NCBI RefSeq assembly: GCF_014651515.1
Contig: NZ_BMXA01000001.1
Span: 1,054,001 to 1,118,000 of the forward strand
Source: Arenicella chitinivorans
GTDB lineage: Bacteria; Pseudomonadota; Gammaproteobacteria; Arenicellales; Arenicellaceae
Length of the DNA stretch: 64,000 bases
Direction: 5' to 3'
Made by a program: the position numbers and the translations under genes. Below the pieces are notes generated by a model that was not told the origin of the DNA, did no database searches, and saw nothing but the letters and a program-made list of their open reading frames with translations. Shown here in pieces: positions 45,866 to 55,442 of this stretch; position 1 is the stretch's first letter, and each line of letters starts with the position of its first letter.

Positions 45866-46705
45866 ATGAAACGAAAGGTTTTTTTTCTGTCAGACAGCAC
45901 CGGTATGACGGCTGAGAATCTAGGGCGAAGTCTACTGGTACAGTTTCCGCAGATTCAGTTTGAAAGCGTGACTAAACCCTTTGTGGACACACCTGAGAAA
46001 GCGCAACGAATCGCCGCTGAAATTAATAAGGAAGCGCACGAAACGGCGGCCCGCCCGATTGTGATTGACACCATTATTGACCAGGAGGTCAGTAAGGTGA
46101 TTGAAAAGTCGAGCTGCTTTTACATTGATGTATTTTCGACGTTTCTGTCGCCTCTGGAAGCGGAGCTCGGCGTTCGCTCGGCGCACAATGTTGGGCATCC
46201 CGCGATCTTCAAAGAGGATAGCCGCACTGTGGATCAGGCGTACATGCAGCGCATCGACGCAGTGCATTTTGCACTGGCGAATGACGATGGAATGCATCTG
46301 CATCGTTATGCCGAAGCCGACATCATTCTTATCGGTGTATCCCGCACAGGGAAAACGCCGACGAGTGTCTACTTGGGCATGCAATATGGCATTAAGGCGG
46401 CGAACTATCCGTTAATCCCCGACGACCTTGAAACCCGTAAATTACCTGCGGCACTCGCAGATCACCAACGGAAACTATTTGGTCTGACGATTCGCGCTGG
46501 GCGTTTATCGGAAATTCGTCATGAGCGAAAACCGAATAGTCATTATGCCAACTTGCGTACTTGTGTGGATGAAATTCGGCAGGCCGAAACTTTGTATCGC
46601 CAGTATCGTGTGCCATACATTGATACCACCCAGCTGTCGATTGAAGAAATCGCCGCCCGGATGCTGCAACGTGCTGGTATCGAACGACGTGTAGCAAGCT
46701 TATGA
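45866..46705 (+). CDS. ppsR: PEP synthase regulatory protein (bifunctional kinase/phosphorylase)
   Basis: DUF299 family, 279 aa (E. coli PpsR 277). It inactivates PEP synthase by ADP-dependent phosphorylation of a threonine beside the catalytic histidine and reactivates it by phosphate-dependent removal. The P-loop-like GVSRTGKTPTSVYLG is at about residues 153-167, and the start FFLSDSTGMTAENLG is typical. It is divergent from its target gene ppsA and overlaps tadA by four bases (ATGA). Confidence 0.96.
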   Translation: MKRKVFFLSDSTGMTAENLGRSLLVQFPQIQFESVTKPFVDTPEKAQRIAAEINKEAHETAARPIVIDTIIDQEVSKVIEKSSCFYIDVFSTFLSPLEAELGVRSAHNVGHPAIFKEDSRTVDQAYMQRIDAVHFALANDDGMHLHRYAEADIILIGVSRTGKTPTSVYLGMQYGIKAANYPLIPDDLETRKLPAALADHQRKLFGLTIRAGRLSEIRHERKPNSHYANLRTCVDEIRQAETLYRQYRVPYIDTTQLSIEEIAARMLQRAGIERRVASL

Positions 46706-47148
46706 GCGACGAACACTGGATGCGCCGTGCCTTGGCATTGGCACAGCACGCAGAGACTCGCGGTGAAGTGCCTGTTGGCGCGGTGTTAGTTCGTGATGAG
46801 GCGGTGCTCGGAGAGGGCTTTAATCAGCCGATTTCATCACACGACGCGACCGCACACGCGGAGATCATTGCACTGCGTGCTGCCACGCGCGTTAGCGAGA
46901 ACTATCGCTTGCCAGGTTCAACCTTGTATGTAACCTTGGAGCCTTGTGCGATGTGTGCTGGCGCGCTGGTGCATGCGCGCGTCGAACGGGTGGTAATCGC
47001 CGCGCCTGAGCCGCGTGCCGGTGCAGGTGGATCGGTGCTGAATGTGCTCTCCAATCCGCAGCTAAACCATCGTTGCACGGTCGAGTTCGGCTTGTTTGAG
47101 CAGGAAAGCGCCGATTTGCTACGGCAGTTTTTTCGATCTCGACGGTGA
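46702..47148 (+). CDS. tadA: tRNA-specific adenosine deaminase
   Basis: Converts the wobble adenosine of tRNA-Arg(ACG) to inosine. The zinc and catalytic residues are His52 and Glu54 in HAEIIAL and Cys82/Cys85 in PCAMCAGA. Length 148 aa is at the short end of the family because it lacks an N-terminal extension; E. coli TadA is 167 by the annotated start. Translationally coupled to ppsR. A hairpin shared with the convergent HIT gene follows. Confidence 0.95.
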   Translation: MSDEHWMRRALALAQHAETRGEVPVGAVLVRDEAVLGEGFNQPISSHDATAHAEIIALRAATRVSENYRLPGSTLYVTLEPCAMCAGALVHARVERVVIAAPEPRAGAGGSVLNVLSNPQLNHRCTVEFGLFEQESADLLRQFFRSRR

Positions 47149-47155
47149 GTTAGCG

Positions 47156-47186
47156 CAGGCTGCATGTCACCCGGGAGTGCAGCCTG
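47156..47186. terminator. Bidirectional terminator between tadA and the HIT gene
   Basis: Perfect nine-base arms CAGGCTGCA (47156-47164) and TGCAGCCTG (47178-47186) around a 13-base loop containing CCCGGG, in the 58-base gap between convergent genes. There is no strong T-run on either side. Confidence 0.5.
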
Positions 47187-47206
47187 TGGTATTTGAACTC
47201 TAAGGT

Positions 47207-47620
47207 TTATAAAGCGGCACGAATTTTCTCAGCGGAGGCTTCCAAGCTAGCTTGATCGCTGGGTGTTGACGCGTGTGCGCGTGCGGCCAATATCGACCCT
47301 GGAAGAATGTGAAAATGAATGTGCGGCACCGTTTGTCCGGCGGCTTCGCCATTGAGCTGAAACAGCGTAATCCCATCTGCCTGCATGCCTTCTTTTACGG
47401 CATTGGCGATTCGTTTGACCTGCTTAATTAGATTGGCTGCGCCCTGGTCGGATAAATCATGCAAAGTCACGGCTTCTTCCTTTGGAATGACCAGTGTGTG
47501 GCCAGTGGCCTGTGGCATGATGTCCATAAAGGCGAGCGTTTGGTCATCCTCATACACTTTGATACAGGGGATCTCGCCACGCAGGATTTTGGCAAAAATA
47601 TTGTTGCTGTCGTAAGTCAT
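47207..47620 (-). CDS. HIT-family nucleotide hydrolase
   Basis: A small histidine-triad protein. The signature is VPHIHFHILPGS, and the N-terminal NNIFAKILRGEIPCIKVYEDD is typical of Hint-type purine nucleotide phosphoramidases. I prefer ATG 47620 (137 aa), eleven codons inside the longest frame, because it begins with the conserved MTYDSNNIFAKI. Neither start has a strong ribosome-binding site. Probably a general cytoplasmic hydrolase; neighbours give no specific partner. Confidence 0.9.
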   Translation of the reverse strand: MTYDSNNIFAKILRGEIPCIKVYEDDQTLAFMDIMPQATGHTLVIPKEEAVTLHDLSDQGAANLIKQVKRIANAVKEGMQADGITLFQLNGEAAGQTVPHIHFHILPGSILAARAHASTPSDQASLEASAEKIRAAL

Positions 47621-47737
47621 CCGGTTGATACACAGTTGGTTGATAGGGGACAAAACATAGCGAATTCGTTGAGCGGTTTCAATCGCCTTCGAAAAAGACG
47701 ATAATGACGCCTATTCCAAGAGAGATTTTATAAGTTA

Positions 47738-48223
47738 ATGACACAAATCAATCAGCATCGCTCATTGCGTGATGCCTTCGGTCAGTTTGCGACCGGCGTG
47801 ACCGTGGTCACAAGCCGCGGTCAACAGGGTCAGCCAATTGGCTTAACAGCGAACAGTTTTGCCTCTGTCTCGCTGGAGCCGCCCATGGTGTCCTGGTGTA
47901 TCGATAAATCTTCCAATCGATTCGCCGAGTTTGAACGAGCGGATCACTACACGATCAGTGTATTAACTGCGGAGCAGCAAGCTATTTCTAATCTATTTGC
48001 GATGCGTAGTTGGGACGACACGGTGTTTGATGACACAGAGTGGTTTACCGGACCGAATGACGTGCCTCAACTGCCGGATGTGAGCGCCCGCTTCCACTGC
48101 CAGACTACGCACCGTTATGCCGGTGGCGATCATCTGATCATCGTGGGCACGGTACTTGAGTTTGAATCCACTCCTAAAGCCCCATTGCTGTTCTTTCAGG
48201 GTGAGTACAACGCCCTAAAGTAG
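47738..48223 (+). CDS. Flavin reductase-like (FMN-binding) protein
   Basis: A 161-aa member of the HpaC/flavin reductase-like group. The start LRDAFGQFATGVTVVTS and the following GLTANSFASVSLEPPMVSWCI form the flavin-binding core; GDHLIIVGTVLEFE and LLFFQGEYNAL close the domain. Such proteins supply reduced flavin to a monooxygenase or act as FMN-binding oxidoreductases. No partner oxygenase is adjacent, so the role is open. Its end converges on ccmI, 14 bases away. Confidence 0.88.
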   Translation: MTQINQHRSLRDAFGQFATGVTVVTSRGQQGQPIGLTANSFASVSLEPPMVSWCIDKSSNRFAEFERADHYTISVLTAEQQAISNLFAMRSWDDTVFDDTEWFTGPNDVPQLPDVSARFHCQTTHRYAGGDHLIIVGTVLEFESTPKAPLLFFQGEYNALK

Positions 48224-48237
48224 CGGCTTAGTCGCGC

Positions 48238-49452
48238 TTATTCGACGAGTTCAGAAATGGTTAAGTCGATGCGTTCCGCGTGCGTCGTCTGAACGGCTTG
48301 TTCACCCGACTGTAGGTCACCGGACGAGGCTATCGGCTGTCCCGACTTTGAAATCCGAGCCCGTACCACCACATTAGCAAACTTAGATAGTTTGAGCTGT
48401 TCCAGCATTGCATCAGCGTCACTCAAAGTAAGCTCCAGCGGCAAGTCTGAGACACGCAGGCGTTTTACTGCGAGTGGGGCAGGCGGTCCGTTCTGAGCGC
48501 GTGCAATAACAAAAACCAAATCATTGGGTGATACCGAATCCGCCAGAGACGCATCGAGTGAAACCCTCAGTGTAAGCGCTGGTCCATTGTCTGTAACAAC
48601 GTCAGCGGTGACCGATTCTTGGGTACCGAGGCTCTGCGCCATAATGTCTCGCAGCTCCTGTTGTTGTTCCGGCATCCCGTCAAGGCGTTGCAAAAGTTTC
48701 TGCCAATAGACTCGGGCTTGCGATTGGTTGCCTTGCTGCAACGACGCAACGCCAGCCAACCATAAGGCTTGTTGGTTGTCGGCATCCAATTCCAGAGCTC
48801 GTTCAACATAGCGTGCTGCTTCTGGTGTGATTTCACCGTTGGACATCAGGGCGGTCGCATCCGCCAGCGCGGCGTAAGTACTCGCTTGTTCGCCGCCTAA
48901 AGCAAGTACTCTAAGGTAGGCGTCATGAGCTTCACGGTATCGACCGAGTGATAAATAGGTGCGCGAGATCAGCGTCCAGCCTTCAAGGTCATCTGGTGAC
49001 TCCTGTAGACGCTGTTCAATGCCTTCAATCAGTGCATCAATTTCAGCTTGCTCGGGTCGCTCAAATTGCGCCGTTTGTTGGGTCGCATCTGGCGTGCCGA
49101 TCAGCATGTAGACAGCGAAAGCCGCCAACGGAATCGACACTGAGAGCAGTGCAATCAGACCCCGGTTTGAGCCAGTTTGTGAAGGTAAGTCGTCTTCTTG
49201 GCTGGCGTTATCAATATCAATATCATTCGCGAGCGTGGTTTCGATTTCGAGTTTGAGTGCCTCGTAGTCGGTCGCCGAGATGCTGGCATTTTTTAACTGT
49301 TCTTCGAGTTCGGCGATTCGCTCTCGCGCAAAGTGGATGTTCTGAGCCTGTCGCTGATAGGAAATTGACCTACGCGGGCGTAACAACGGCATAAACGCCA
49401 GAAGTAAGGCGGCGAGGGTAATGCCGATGGCGGTGAGAATAAATGCAGTCAT
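48238..49452 (-). CDS. ccmI: Cytochrome c biogenesis protein CcmI
   Basis: Apocytochrome c chaperone, 404 aa, last gene of the ccm operon. An N-terminal membrane helix (about 3-23), a cytoplasmic coiled coil (about 35-70), a second helix (about 98-118), then TPR repeats (about 140-280) and a C-terminal periplasmic domain. This is the standard CcmI layout. It presents the apocytochrome to CcmF/CcmH. The gene starts five bases after the end of ccmH. Confidence 0.9.
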   Translation of the reverse strand: MTAFILTAIGITLAALLLAFMPLLRPRRSISYQRQAQNIHFARERIAELEEQLKNASISATDYEALKLEIETTLANDIDIDNASQEDDLPSQTGSNRGLIALLSVSIPLAAFAVYMLIGTPDATQQTAQFERPEQAEIDALIEGIEQRLQESPDDLEGWTLISRTYLSLGRYREAHDAYLRVLALGGEQASTYAALADATALMSNGEITPEAARYVERALELDADNQQALWLAGVASLQQGNQSQARVYWQKLLQRLDGMPEQQQELRDIMAQSLGTQESVTADVVTDNGPALTLRVSLDASLADSVSPNDLVFVIARAQNGPPAPLAVKRLRVSDLPLELTLSDADAMLEQLKLSKFANVVVRARISKSGQPIASSGDLQSGEQAVQTTHAERIDLTISELVE

Positions 49453-49457
49453 TGCCG

Positions 49458-49958
49458 CTAGTCCCTGCTGGTGTCGTTTAAGTTGGGTGCGTCGCGCAGA
49501 AGGTTACGAACCTTGATTCGTTCTCGATCGTTATCCGAGTGCGCGGGTTTAACCAGTTCGTCCTGCTGGCGTCGTCGAAGGGTCAGAAATACACCAATAA
49601 GTACCACCAGTAAAACCAGAATTGGGCCAAGCCAAATCAGTGCGGTGTAGCTGTTGAATGGCGTGCGATACAGCACGAAATCACCATAACGTTCACGCAT
49701 AAACGTTTTCACTTGGGTATCGGACTTGCCGTCACGAATCATGTCCGCCGCAATCGCACGCAGGTCTTTGGCAAGGTCCGCGTCAGAATCGGCAATATTT
49801 TGATTTTGGCACACCACGCAGCGGAGTTCTTCGATTAGCTGTTTGTACCGCTGCTCCTGTTGCGGGCTGTCAAATTCGATGGCTTCAATCACACCGAATA
49901 CGGCGGGCGTAATGACCATCATGATGCCGGTTAGCAGTGACAGTAATATCCTTTTCAT
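49458..49958 (-). CDS. ccmH: Cytochrome c biogenesis protein CcmH
   Basis: Thiol oxidoreductase that reduces apocytochrome heme-binding cysteines. An N-terminal signal segment, then the LRCVVCQNQNIADSDA motif with redox pair Cys47/Cys50, and one C-terminal membrane helix (about 105-125). At 166 aa it is the short CcmH/CcmL form, with CcmI as a separate protein. The four-base overlap with ccmG shows coupling. Confidence 0.95.
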   Translation of the reverse strand: MKRILLSLLTGIMMVITPAVFGVIEAIEFDSPQQEQRYKQLIEELRCVVCQNQNIADSDADLAKDLRAIAADMIRDGKSDTQVKTFMRERYGDFVLYRTPFNSYTALIWLGPILVLLVVLIGVFLTLRRRQQDELVKPAHSDNDRERIKVRNLLRDAPNLNDTSRD

Positions 49959-50485
49959 TGTGATGCCTCGGTGTAAGTTAATACTGGCATTAGTTCCTGC
50001 TGAATGACGTCTGCGGTTAAGGGGCCGGTGTATTTGTAGACAATCACGCCGTTCTCATCAATCACGAAGGTTTCTGGTACTGCGATAACGCCCCATTCAA
50101 TTCCGACTCGTCCAGACTCATCAAATGGGGAATGGGTGTACGGGTTGCCGCGTTCGTTTAACCATTGCTTGGCTGCGTCCGCTTTGTCTTTGTAGTTGAG
50201 CCCGATGATGGTCGCACCGTTGTTCGCCATAGTGTTGAGTAATGGGTGCTCGTAGCGACATGATACGCACCAGGATGCCCATACGTTGAGAACCCAGCGT
50301 TGCCCTTTTAATTGGTCCGGGTTGAACGTCGTAGCTTGATCATGGAGTAGCGGCAAGGTGAAGTTGGGCGCTGGTTTGGCAATAAGCGTAGACGGTATCG
50401 CACGCGGATTCATGGTTAGCCCAATACCCAACAAAATCGTAATCGCAATGAATATTATGAGTGGAATCAGGAACTTATTTGACAT
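49955..50485 (-). CDS. ccmG: Thiol:disulfide interchange protein CcmG/DsbE
   Basis: Membrane-anchored periplasmic thioredoxin-like protein of cytochrome c maturation. One N-terminal helix (about 5-22), then the thioredoxin fold with active site WCVSC (Cys73/Cys76) and GVIAVPETFVIDENG with the cis-proline. I use ATG 50485 (176 aa), which overlaps the ccmF stop by one base (TAATG); a longer frame reaches 54 codons into ccmF with unrelated sequence. Confidence 0.95.
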   Translation of the reverse strand: MSNKFLIPLIIFIAITILLGIGLTMNPRAIPSTLIAKPAPNFTLPLLHDQATTFNPDQLKGQRWVLNVWASWCVSCRYEHPLLNTMANNGATIIGLNYKDKADAAKQWLNERGNPYTHSPFDESGRVGIEWGVIAVPETFVIDENGVIVYKYTGPLTADVIQQELMPVLTYTEASQ

Positions 50486-52458
50486 TACTTGGTGCTCCCG
50501 GTTATTGCCCCGGCCGTTTGTGTGCGCTTTTTTAATGGGCGACGATAGCGGCGATCCATAGTTGCAACGATGCCGCCAAGGGCCATTAGGAAGCCGCCCA
50601 ACCAGATGCAGGCGACGAATGCGCGAAGGTAGACTCGCACAGTCCACACGCCATCACCCAGATGGTCGCCGAGCGAGATATAAACGTCGCGTTCAAGTGT
50701 GGTGTCAATCGCGGCTTCGGTCATTGGGTTGCCAGAGGTGTAAAACCGTTTTTGTGGTTTCAATTCAAACTGCTGGCCGTCGGGTTGGGTTACATCGAAC
50801 AGACCTTCATTGGCCACGTAGTTTTGTGCTGATACTTTATGCACGCCGTTGAAAGTGAAGGTGAACCCGCCGACTTCATAAGTCTGACCGGGTGCCAGTC
50901 GCAAGTCCTTCTCTACGCTGTAGCTGTTGACGTGCGTCACACCGACGATAAACACGGCGATACCGAAATGGGCGATTGCCATACCCCAGATCGAAGCGGG
51001 TATTTTACCCAATCCAGCCACCAGTGATTTCTGATTCTTTAAGCGCTCGATCAAGCTGTATGCCGCCCAAAGCATAACCCAGATCGCGAGTGCTAAACCG
51101 GCAAACGCGCCGACACTGAAACCGTCAATGCTCAAGGTTGTTGTGATTATTGCGCTAAGTACCGCGCTCAGGGCGACGATTACAACGATTAGGCGTGTAA
51201 AACGACCAATGTCATCGCGTTTCCAGCGACTTATCGAGCCAATGCCAACGATAACCGCTAATGGCACCGTTAGCAGCACGAACCAGAAGTCGAAGTAGGG
51301 TGCCCCGACTGAGATTTTTTTGCCTAGTGCGTCCATGAGGATCGGTGCCAACGTGCCGAGTAACACCATAAATGCGGTAACCACCAGCAGGATGTTATTC
51401 AACAATAGAGCAGTTTCTTTTGACATCATGCTGTAGTGCACGTCGCTGGTGAGCCGATGGGCGCGTAAGGCGTATAGCAGTAGTGAGCCGCCGACGACCA
51501 CCAGCAGAAAGCATAAAATATACAGGCCTCGGGTGGGGTCGGAAGCAAAGGAATGCACAGAGGTTAGAACCCCGGAACGTACTAGGAATGTCCCTAATAA
51601 GCTAAGTGAAAAAGCTAATATTGCCAATAACACGGTCCACGCTTTAAGCGCACCACGTTTCTCAGTTACCGCCAGCGAATGAATCAGTGCGGTGCCGACC
51701 AACCAAGGCATAAACGACGCATTTTCTACTGGGTCCCAGAACCACCAACCGCCCCAACCGAGCTCGTAATATGCCCACCAGCTACCTAACACGATGCCAA
51801 TCGTCAGAAAGAGCCACGCCACGGTAGTCCAAGGTCGTGACCAACGCGCCCAGGCGGTGTCTAACTTGCCGCTTAGCATCGCCGCTATCGCAAAGGCAAA
51901 GACGACTGAAAACCCGACGTAGCCCATGTATAACATCGGGGGATGAATCAAAAATCCTGGGTCTTGCAGTAACGGGTTTAATTCTTGTCCATCTGCTGGT
52001 GCCGGTAACAAACGCTCGAACGGGCTGGATGTGAATAGGGTAAAGCTTATAAAGCCCACATTGATCAACCCCAGCACCGCCAATACGCGGGCAACCATGA
52101 TCACCGGAATGCCGCGGCTGAATCGCGCTACCAAGGCGGTCCAGCTGCTAAGCATGAATATCCACAGTAGAAGCGAGCCTTCATGACCGCCCCACACGCC
52201 CGATAGGCGGTACATCAACGGTTGTTGTAGGTTTGAGGTTTTTGCCACGTAGGCGATCGAAAAGTCGTTTAGATAAAACGCATAGGTTAAGATGCCGTAA
52301 GCGCCAGCGACCAATGCCCATTGCGCGTAAGTGGCTGAACGACTGAAATGCAGCCAGCTGGCATGATTATTGGCGGTGCCGATTAATGGGATGATGCCTT
52401 GTGCAATCGACACGCACATCGCCAAAATAAGACAGTAAGTTCCAAGTTCACCTAGCAT
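50485..52458 (-). CDS. ccmF: Cytochrome c heme lyase subunit CcmF
   Basis: Large integral membrane protein that transfers heme from CcmE to apocytochrome c. At 657 aa it is of normal length (E. coli 647), with about 15 membrane helices. The WWD heme-handling motif is seen as GWGGWWFWDPVENASFMPW, and LSGVWGGHEGSLLLW and the HPPMLYMGYVG segment are family hallmarks. It lies 49 bases after ccmE. Confidence 0.97.
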   Translation of the reverse strand: MLGELGTYCLILAMCVSIAQGIIPLIGTANNHASWLHFSRSATYAQWALVAGAYGILTYAFYLNDFSIAYVAKTSNLQQPLMYRLSGVWGGHEGSLLLWIFMLSSWTALVARFSRGIPVIMVARVLAVLGLINVGFISFTLFTSSPFERLLPAPADGQELNPLLQDPGFLIHPPMLYMGYVGFSVVFAFAIAAMLSGKLDTAWARWSRPWTTVAWLFLTIGIVLGSWWAYYELGWGGWWFWDPVENASFMPWLVGTALIHSLAVTEKRGALKAWTVLLAILAFSLSLLGTFLVRSGVLTSVHSFASDPTRGLYILCFLLVVVGGSLLLYALRAHRLTSDVHYSMMSKETALLLNNILLVVTAFMVLLGTLAPILMDALGKKISVGAPYFDFWFVLLTVPLAVIVGIGSISRWKRDDIGRFTRLIVVIVALSAVLSAIITTTLSIDGFSVGAFAGLALAIWVMLWAAYSLIERLKNQKSLVAGLGKIPASIWGMAIAHFGIAVFIVGVTHVNSYSVEKDLRLAPGQTYEVGGFTFTFNGVHKVSAQNYVANEGLFDVTQPDGQQFELKPQKRFYTSGNPMTEAAIDTTLERDVYISLGDHLGDGVWTVRVYLRAFVACIWLGGFLMALGGIVATMDRRYRRPLKKRTQTAGAITGSTK

Positions 52459-52507
52459 ATTGCTCTCTGTTGTTGGGGGCCTAGCGTTTGATCAGGTTTA
52501 CGTTGAA

Positions 52508-52972
52508 TTAGTATTCAACGGGCCCATCTGCGTTATCACACTTGCTGGCTTGTTGCAGCATGATGGCATCTGCGGCTTCATTGGGCACGTAGTTCTCATC
52601 GTGTTTTGCCAAAACCTGAGATGCAATGAGCACGGAGTCGTTGGTAAACTTACCGACGCTGACGATCGCTTGTCCTTCGCGAAATAGATCCGGCAGCAAC
52701 CCAGTGTACTGCACAACCACATCCGCCACACAATCCGTGATTTTGAATTGTTGTGTAATGCCGTCATCCATGCGCACCAGAGAACCTTTGCGTACCAGTC
52801 CAGCCAACCTGTACGTTTGATTTTGCTCCACGCCTTCAGAGTTGATTTCGGACGGCGTTTTAAAATACTCGAAGCTGGTTTGCATGGCCATAATGGCCAA
52901 AAACGAAGCGAGCGCGACGCCGCCAAGTACGAGCGCGACGACGATTAAACGTTTTTTCTGCGATGGACTCAT
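52508..52972 (-). CDS. ccmE: Heme chaperone CcmE
   Basis: Periplasmic heme carrier with an N-terminal membrane helix (about 9-29) and an OB-fold domain. The covalent heme ligand is His124 in LAKHDENYVP, with Tyr128 as second ligand; E. coli has His130 and Tyr134. Length 154 aa is typical. Between ccmD (26 bases upstream) and ccmF. Confidence 0.96.
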   Translation of the reverse strand: MSPSQKKRLIVVALVLGGVALASFLAIMAMQTSFEYFKTPSEINSEGVEQNQTYRLAGLVRKGSLVRMDDGITQQFKITDCVADVVVQYTGLLPDLFREGQAIVSVGKFTNDSVLIASQVLAKHDENYVPNEAADAIMLQQASKCDNADGPVEY

Positions 52973-52998
52973 GGTATCTGGATTCTGTTTGTATTGCG

Positions 52999-53211
52999 TT
53001 ATGACACGATATTCGCGTTATCGCGGTCGGTAGTAGACTCTGCGTTGTGCCGGGCTTGGCGTTGCGCCTGGCGCGCGACTTGTTTTAGTGTTTGACGCAT
53101 ACGTAATTTAGGCCAAATGATAAACGCGATCACGGTAATCAGTGTGAGTCCCCACGATAACCAGACCTCAAATGCGTAGCCACCCATGGCAAAAAACTCG
53201 GCCCAGTTCAT
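52999..53211 (-). CDS. ccmD: Heme exporter protein CcmD
   Basis: Small membrane protein, 70 aa, with one N-terminal helix (about 13-30) preceded by FFAMGGYAFEVWLSW and followed by a basic tail (RQTLKQVARQAQRQARHN), the usual CcmD pattern. It helps release the CcmC-heme-CcmE complex. Its start overlaps the ccmC stop by four bases. Confidence 0.92.
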   Translation of the reverse strand: MNWAEFFAMGGYAFEVWLSWGLTLITVIAFIIWPKLRMRQTLKQVARQAQRQARHNAESTTDRDNANIVS

Positions 53212-54002
53212 GATCGACCTCGCTCAGCAATCTCTTTGACCCATTGATTGGATTGTTGTTGGCGCAATACCATGGCTCGCATACTGAGAAAGAGTGCATA
53301 GCCGTAGTAGAACATGAAACCCAATGCCATCATAGCGAGCGGAAACAACATAGACGCCGGCATTCTGGGGCCACCTTCGACGAATACCGTAGCGCCTTGG
53401 TGCAGACTGCTCCACCATTCGACGGAGTAATGGATGATGGGCACAATTACCACGCCAACGACCGATAATAGCGCGGCTGCACGTTCCGCTGTTTTACGCT
53501 CCTCAAAGGCATAGTAGGTTGCCATGATTCCGAAGTAAAGGAACAGCAGAATCAGTTCGGAGGTCAGGCGTGCATCCCAAACCCACCAAGTTCCCCAGAT
53601 CGGCTTGCCCCAAATCGATCCAGTTAAAAGTGCCAGTGCGGTAAACGCCGCACCAATCGGTGCGGAACAAATAGTCACAGTGAAGGCCATTTTCATCCGC
53701 CAGATCAAACCAATCGCCCCGGCGACGGCCATCGTGACATAGACAAATAAAGACATCCATGCCACCGGCACATGAACGTAGAGTATTCGAAAGCTGTCAC
53801 CTTGCTGATAATCCGCAGGCGCTACGAACAAGCCAAAGTAGGTGCCGATCAGGGTGAGGATAAGAAATAGACAGCCAAATATGGGGGTTGCAACGTTGCT
53901 GATCTTGTAGAACTCGCGTGGTGATCCGAGTCTATGATAGAACTTCGACACAACGTTCCATGTGGTGCTTAAAAAGGCAAGTTTTGGTATCACAGCAAAC
54001 AT
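53208..54002 (-). CDS. ccmC: Heme exporter protein CcmC
   Basis: Membrane protein with six helices that loads heme on CcmE. The WWD motif appears as GTWWVWDARLTSELILLFL, with flanking histidine regions (VHVPVAWMSLF, SVEWWSSLHQG). I use ATG 54002 (MFAVIPKL, 264 aa), four bases after the ccmB stop; a frame 17 codons longer would overlap ccmB. No clear Shine-Dalgarno sequence, so translation probably depends on coupling. Confidence 0.94.
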   Translation of the reverse strand: MFAVIPKLAFLSTTWNVVSKFYHRLGSPREFYKISNVATPIFGCLFLILTLIGTYFGLFVAPADYQQGDSFRILYVHVPVAWMSLFVYVTMAVAGAIGLIWRMKMAFTVTICSAPIGAAFTALALLTGSIWGKPIWGTWWVWDARLTSELILLFLYFGIMATYYAFEERKTAERAAALLSVVGVVIVPIIHYSVEWWSSLHQGATVFVEGGPRMPASMLFPLAMMALGFMFYYGYALFLSMRAMVLRQQQSNQWVKEIAERGRS

Positions 54003-54006
54003 AAAT

Positions 54007-54672
54007 TTAGTCGATTGTGGCTCGTAGTGCACCGGCGATGGCAAACGGAGCAAGGGTCAGGGCGAGCACCAAAATTGCCGCGAGTGCGTAAAGCTGGCTG
54101 GCAATTGGCAGTCCCTGAGCGGATTGGGTCAGCATGCCTGCGCCAAAGATTAAAATTGGGATATACAACGGTAAAATGATGATTGCAATCAATACACCGC
54201 CACGTCGCAGGGTGACTGTGAGTGCAGCGCCGATAGCACCAATTAAGCTCAGGCTCGGGGTCCCTAGTAACAACCCTGTGAATAATACCCAAATTTGCTC
54301 GCTGGGTATATTGAAAGTCAGACAGAGTACGGGTGAGAATAATGACAATATCAGGCCGGTGCCGCTCCAGTGTGCGAGTATTTTACCCAACATGGCGATG
54401 CTCAGTGAACGTGGATGGATGAGTGATTGCTCTAAGGTACCATCCAAGTAATCGGTGTAAAACATCGTTTCCAAGCTCAGTACCGTCGCGAGGACGGCTG
54501 CCACCCATATCACACCGCCACCAATGCTTTGCAGTAGTCCGTTTTCCGCTGGCAGGCTGAATGGAAAAAGTAGGGCGATGATGATAAAGAAGACCAATGG
54601 CTGGATCAGAGAGCTGGTGTTGCGGAACATCAGGGACCATTCCCGCCCAAAATACAAGAAGAACGTGTGCAT
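54007..54672 (-). CDS. ccmB: Heme exporter protein CcmB
   Basis: Membrane component of the CcmAB transporter, which releases holo-CcmE. It is 221 aa with six helices. Typical segments are SLETMFYTDYLDGTLEQ and LLLGTPSLSLIGAIGAALTVTLRRGGVL. Start overlaps the ccmA stop (TGATG). Confidence 0.96.
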   Translation of the reverse strand: MHTFFLYFGREWSLMFRNTSSLIQPLVFFIIIALLFPFSLPAENGLLQSIGGGVIWVAAVLATVLSLETMFYTDYLDGTLEQSLIHPRSLSIAMLGKILAHWSGTGLILSLFSPVLCLTFNIPSEQIWVLFTGLLLGTPSLSLIGAIGAALTVTLRRGGVLIAIIILPLYIPILIFGAGMLTQSAQGLPIASQLYALAAILVLALTLAPFAIAGALRATID

Positions 54673-55301
54673 CAGTTCAATCGCAGCTCAGAGTGATAGT
54701 CACGCAGCGGACCTTCATTGAGGCTTCGGTGATGTGTCATAACGATCATCTTACCGCCACGTAAATGCTCAACGCAGAGTTGCTCGATAATGGCGCGTCC
54801 ATCGGCATCAATACCCGTAAAAGGTTCGTCGAGAATCCACAGGTTGTACGGCCGCAGCAGTAGGCGCGCAAACGCCAAGCGTCGCCGTTGTCCAAACGAT
54901 AGCTGGGCCGCTGGCACGTCCGCGCAATGAAGAATCCCCATCTTGGCGAGCAGGTCATCGAGTTGCGTCTCATCCGCCTGGCTGTCTAAACGTTGATACC
55001 AGCGTAAATTTTCTATTGCAGTAAACTCACCTTTGAGTGCGTCGCTATGGCCAATAAACGCGCTGTGGCAGAGGTAATCGGCATTTGCGTTGATCGATGA
55101 TCGTGACCACTGGACATCGCCAGTATCTGGTTGTCGGATGCCACACACGATGCGCAGAAGACTAGATTTGCCGCTGCCATTGGCGCCAATCACATGCAAA
55201 CATTGGCCTGGGTGTACTTCGAAGTTGAGTGCTGAAAACAATGCACGCTCACCACGAATACAACTTAAGTTATTGGCGATTAAGGAGATTTCGTGGCTCA
55301 T
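54672..55301 (-). CDS. ccmA: Heme exporter ATP-binding protein CcmA
   Basis: ABC ATPase of the CcmAB complex and first gene of the ccm operon, 209 aa. Walker A GANGSGKSSLLR is near residue 39, the signature reads LSFGQRRRLAFARLL, and Walker B is LWILDEPFTGID. The 141 bases to the divergent PPK2 gene must hold the operon promoter. Presence of the full A-I set indicates system I cytochrome c maturation and c-type cytochrome respiration. Confidence 0.96.
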   Translation of the reverse strand: MSHEISLIANNLSCIRGERALFSALNFEVHPGQCLHVIGANGSGKSSLLRIVCGIRQPDTGDVQWSRSSINANADYLCHSAFIGHSDALKGEFTAIENLRWYQRLDSQADETQLDDLLAKMGILHCADVPAAQLSFGQRRRLAFARLLLRPYNLWILDEPFTGIDADGRAIIEQLCVEHLRGGKMIVMTHHRSLNEGPLRDYHSELRLN

Positions 55302-55442
55302 GGTGAGTCAGTCTAATTAGTTGTGGCCGGGTCTTTGCAAAGCATGGAGTTTACCAATACCATGGTGTACTTGCATGCAAAATTAACTCAAGCGGCGCCT
55401 ACATTGATTCGGGCGTTCTTTAACGACAGAGCAGGACACCAC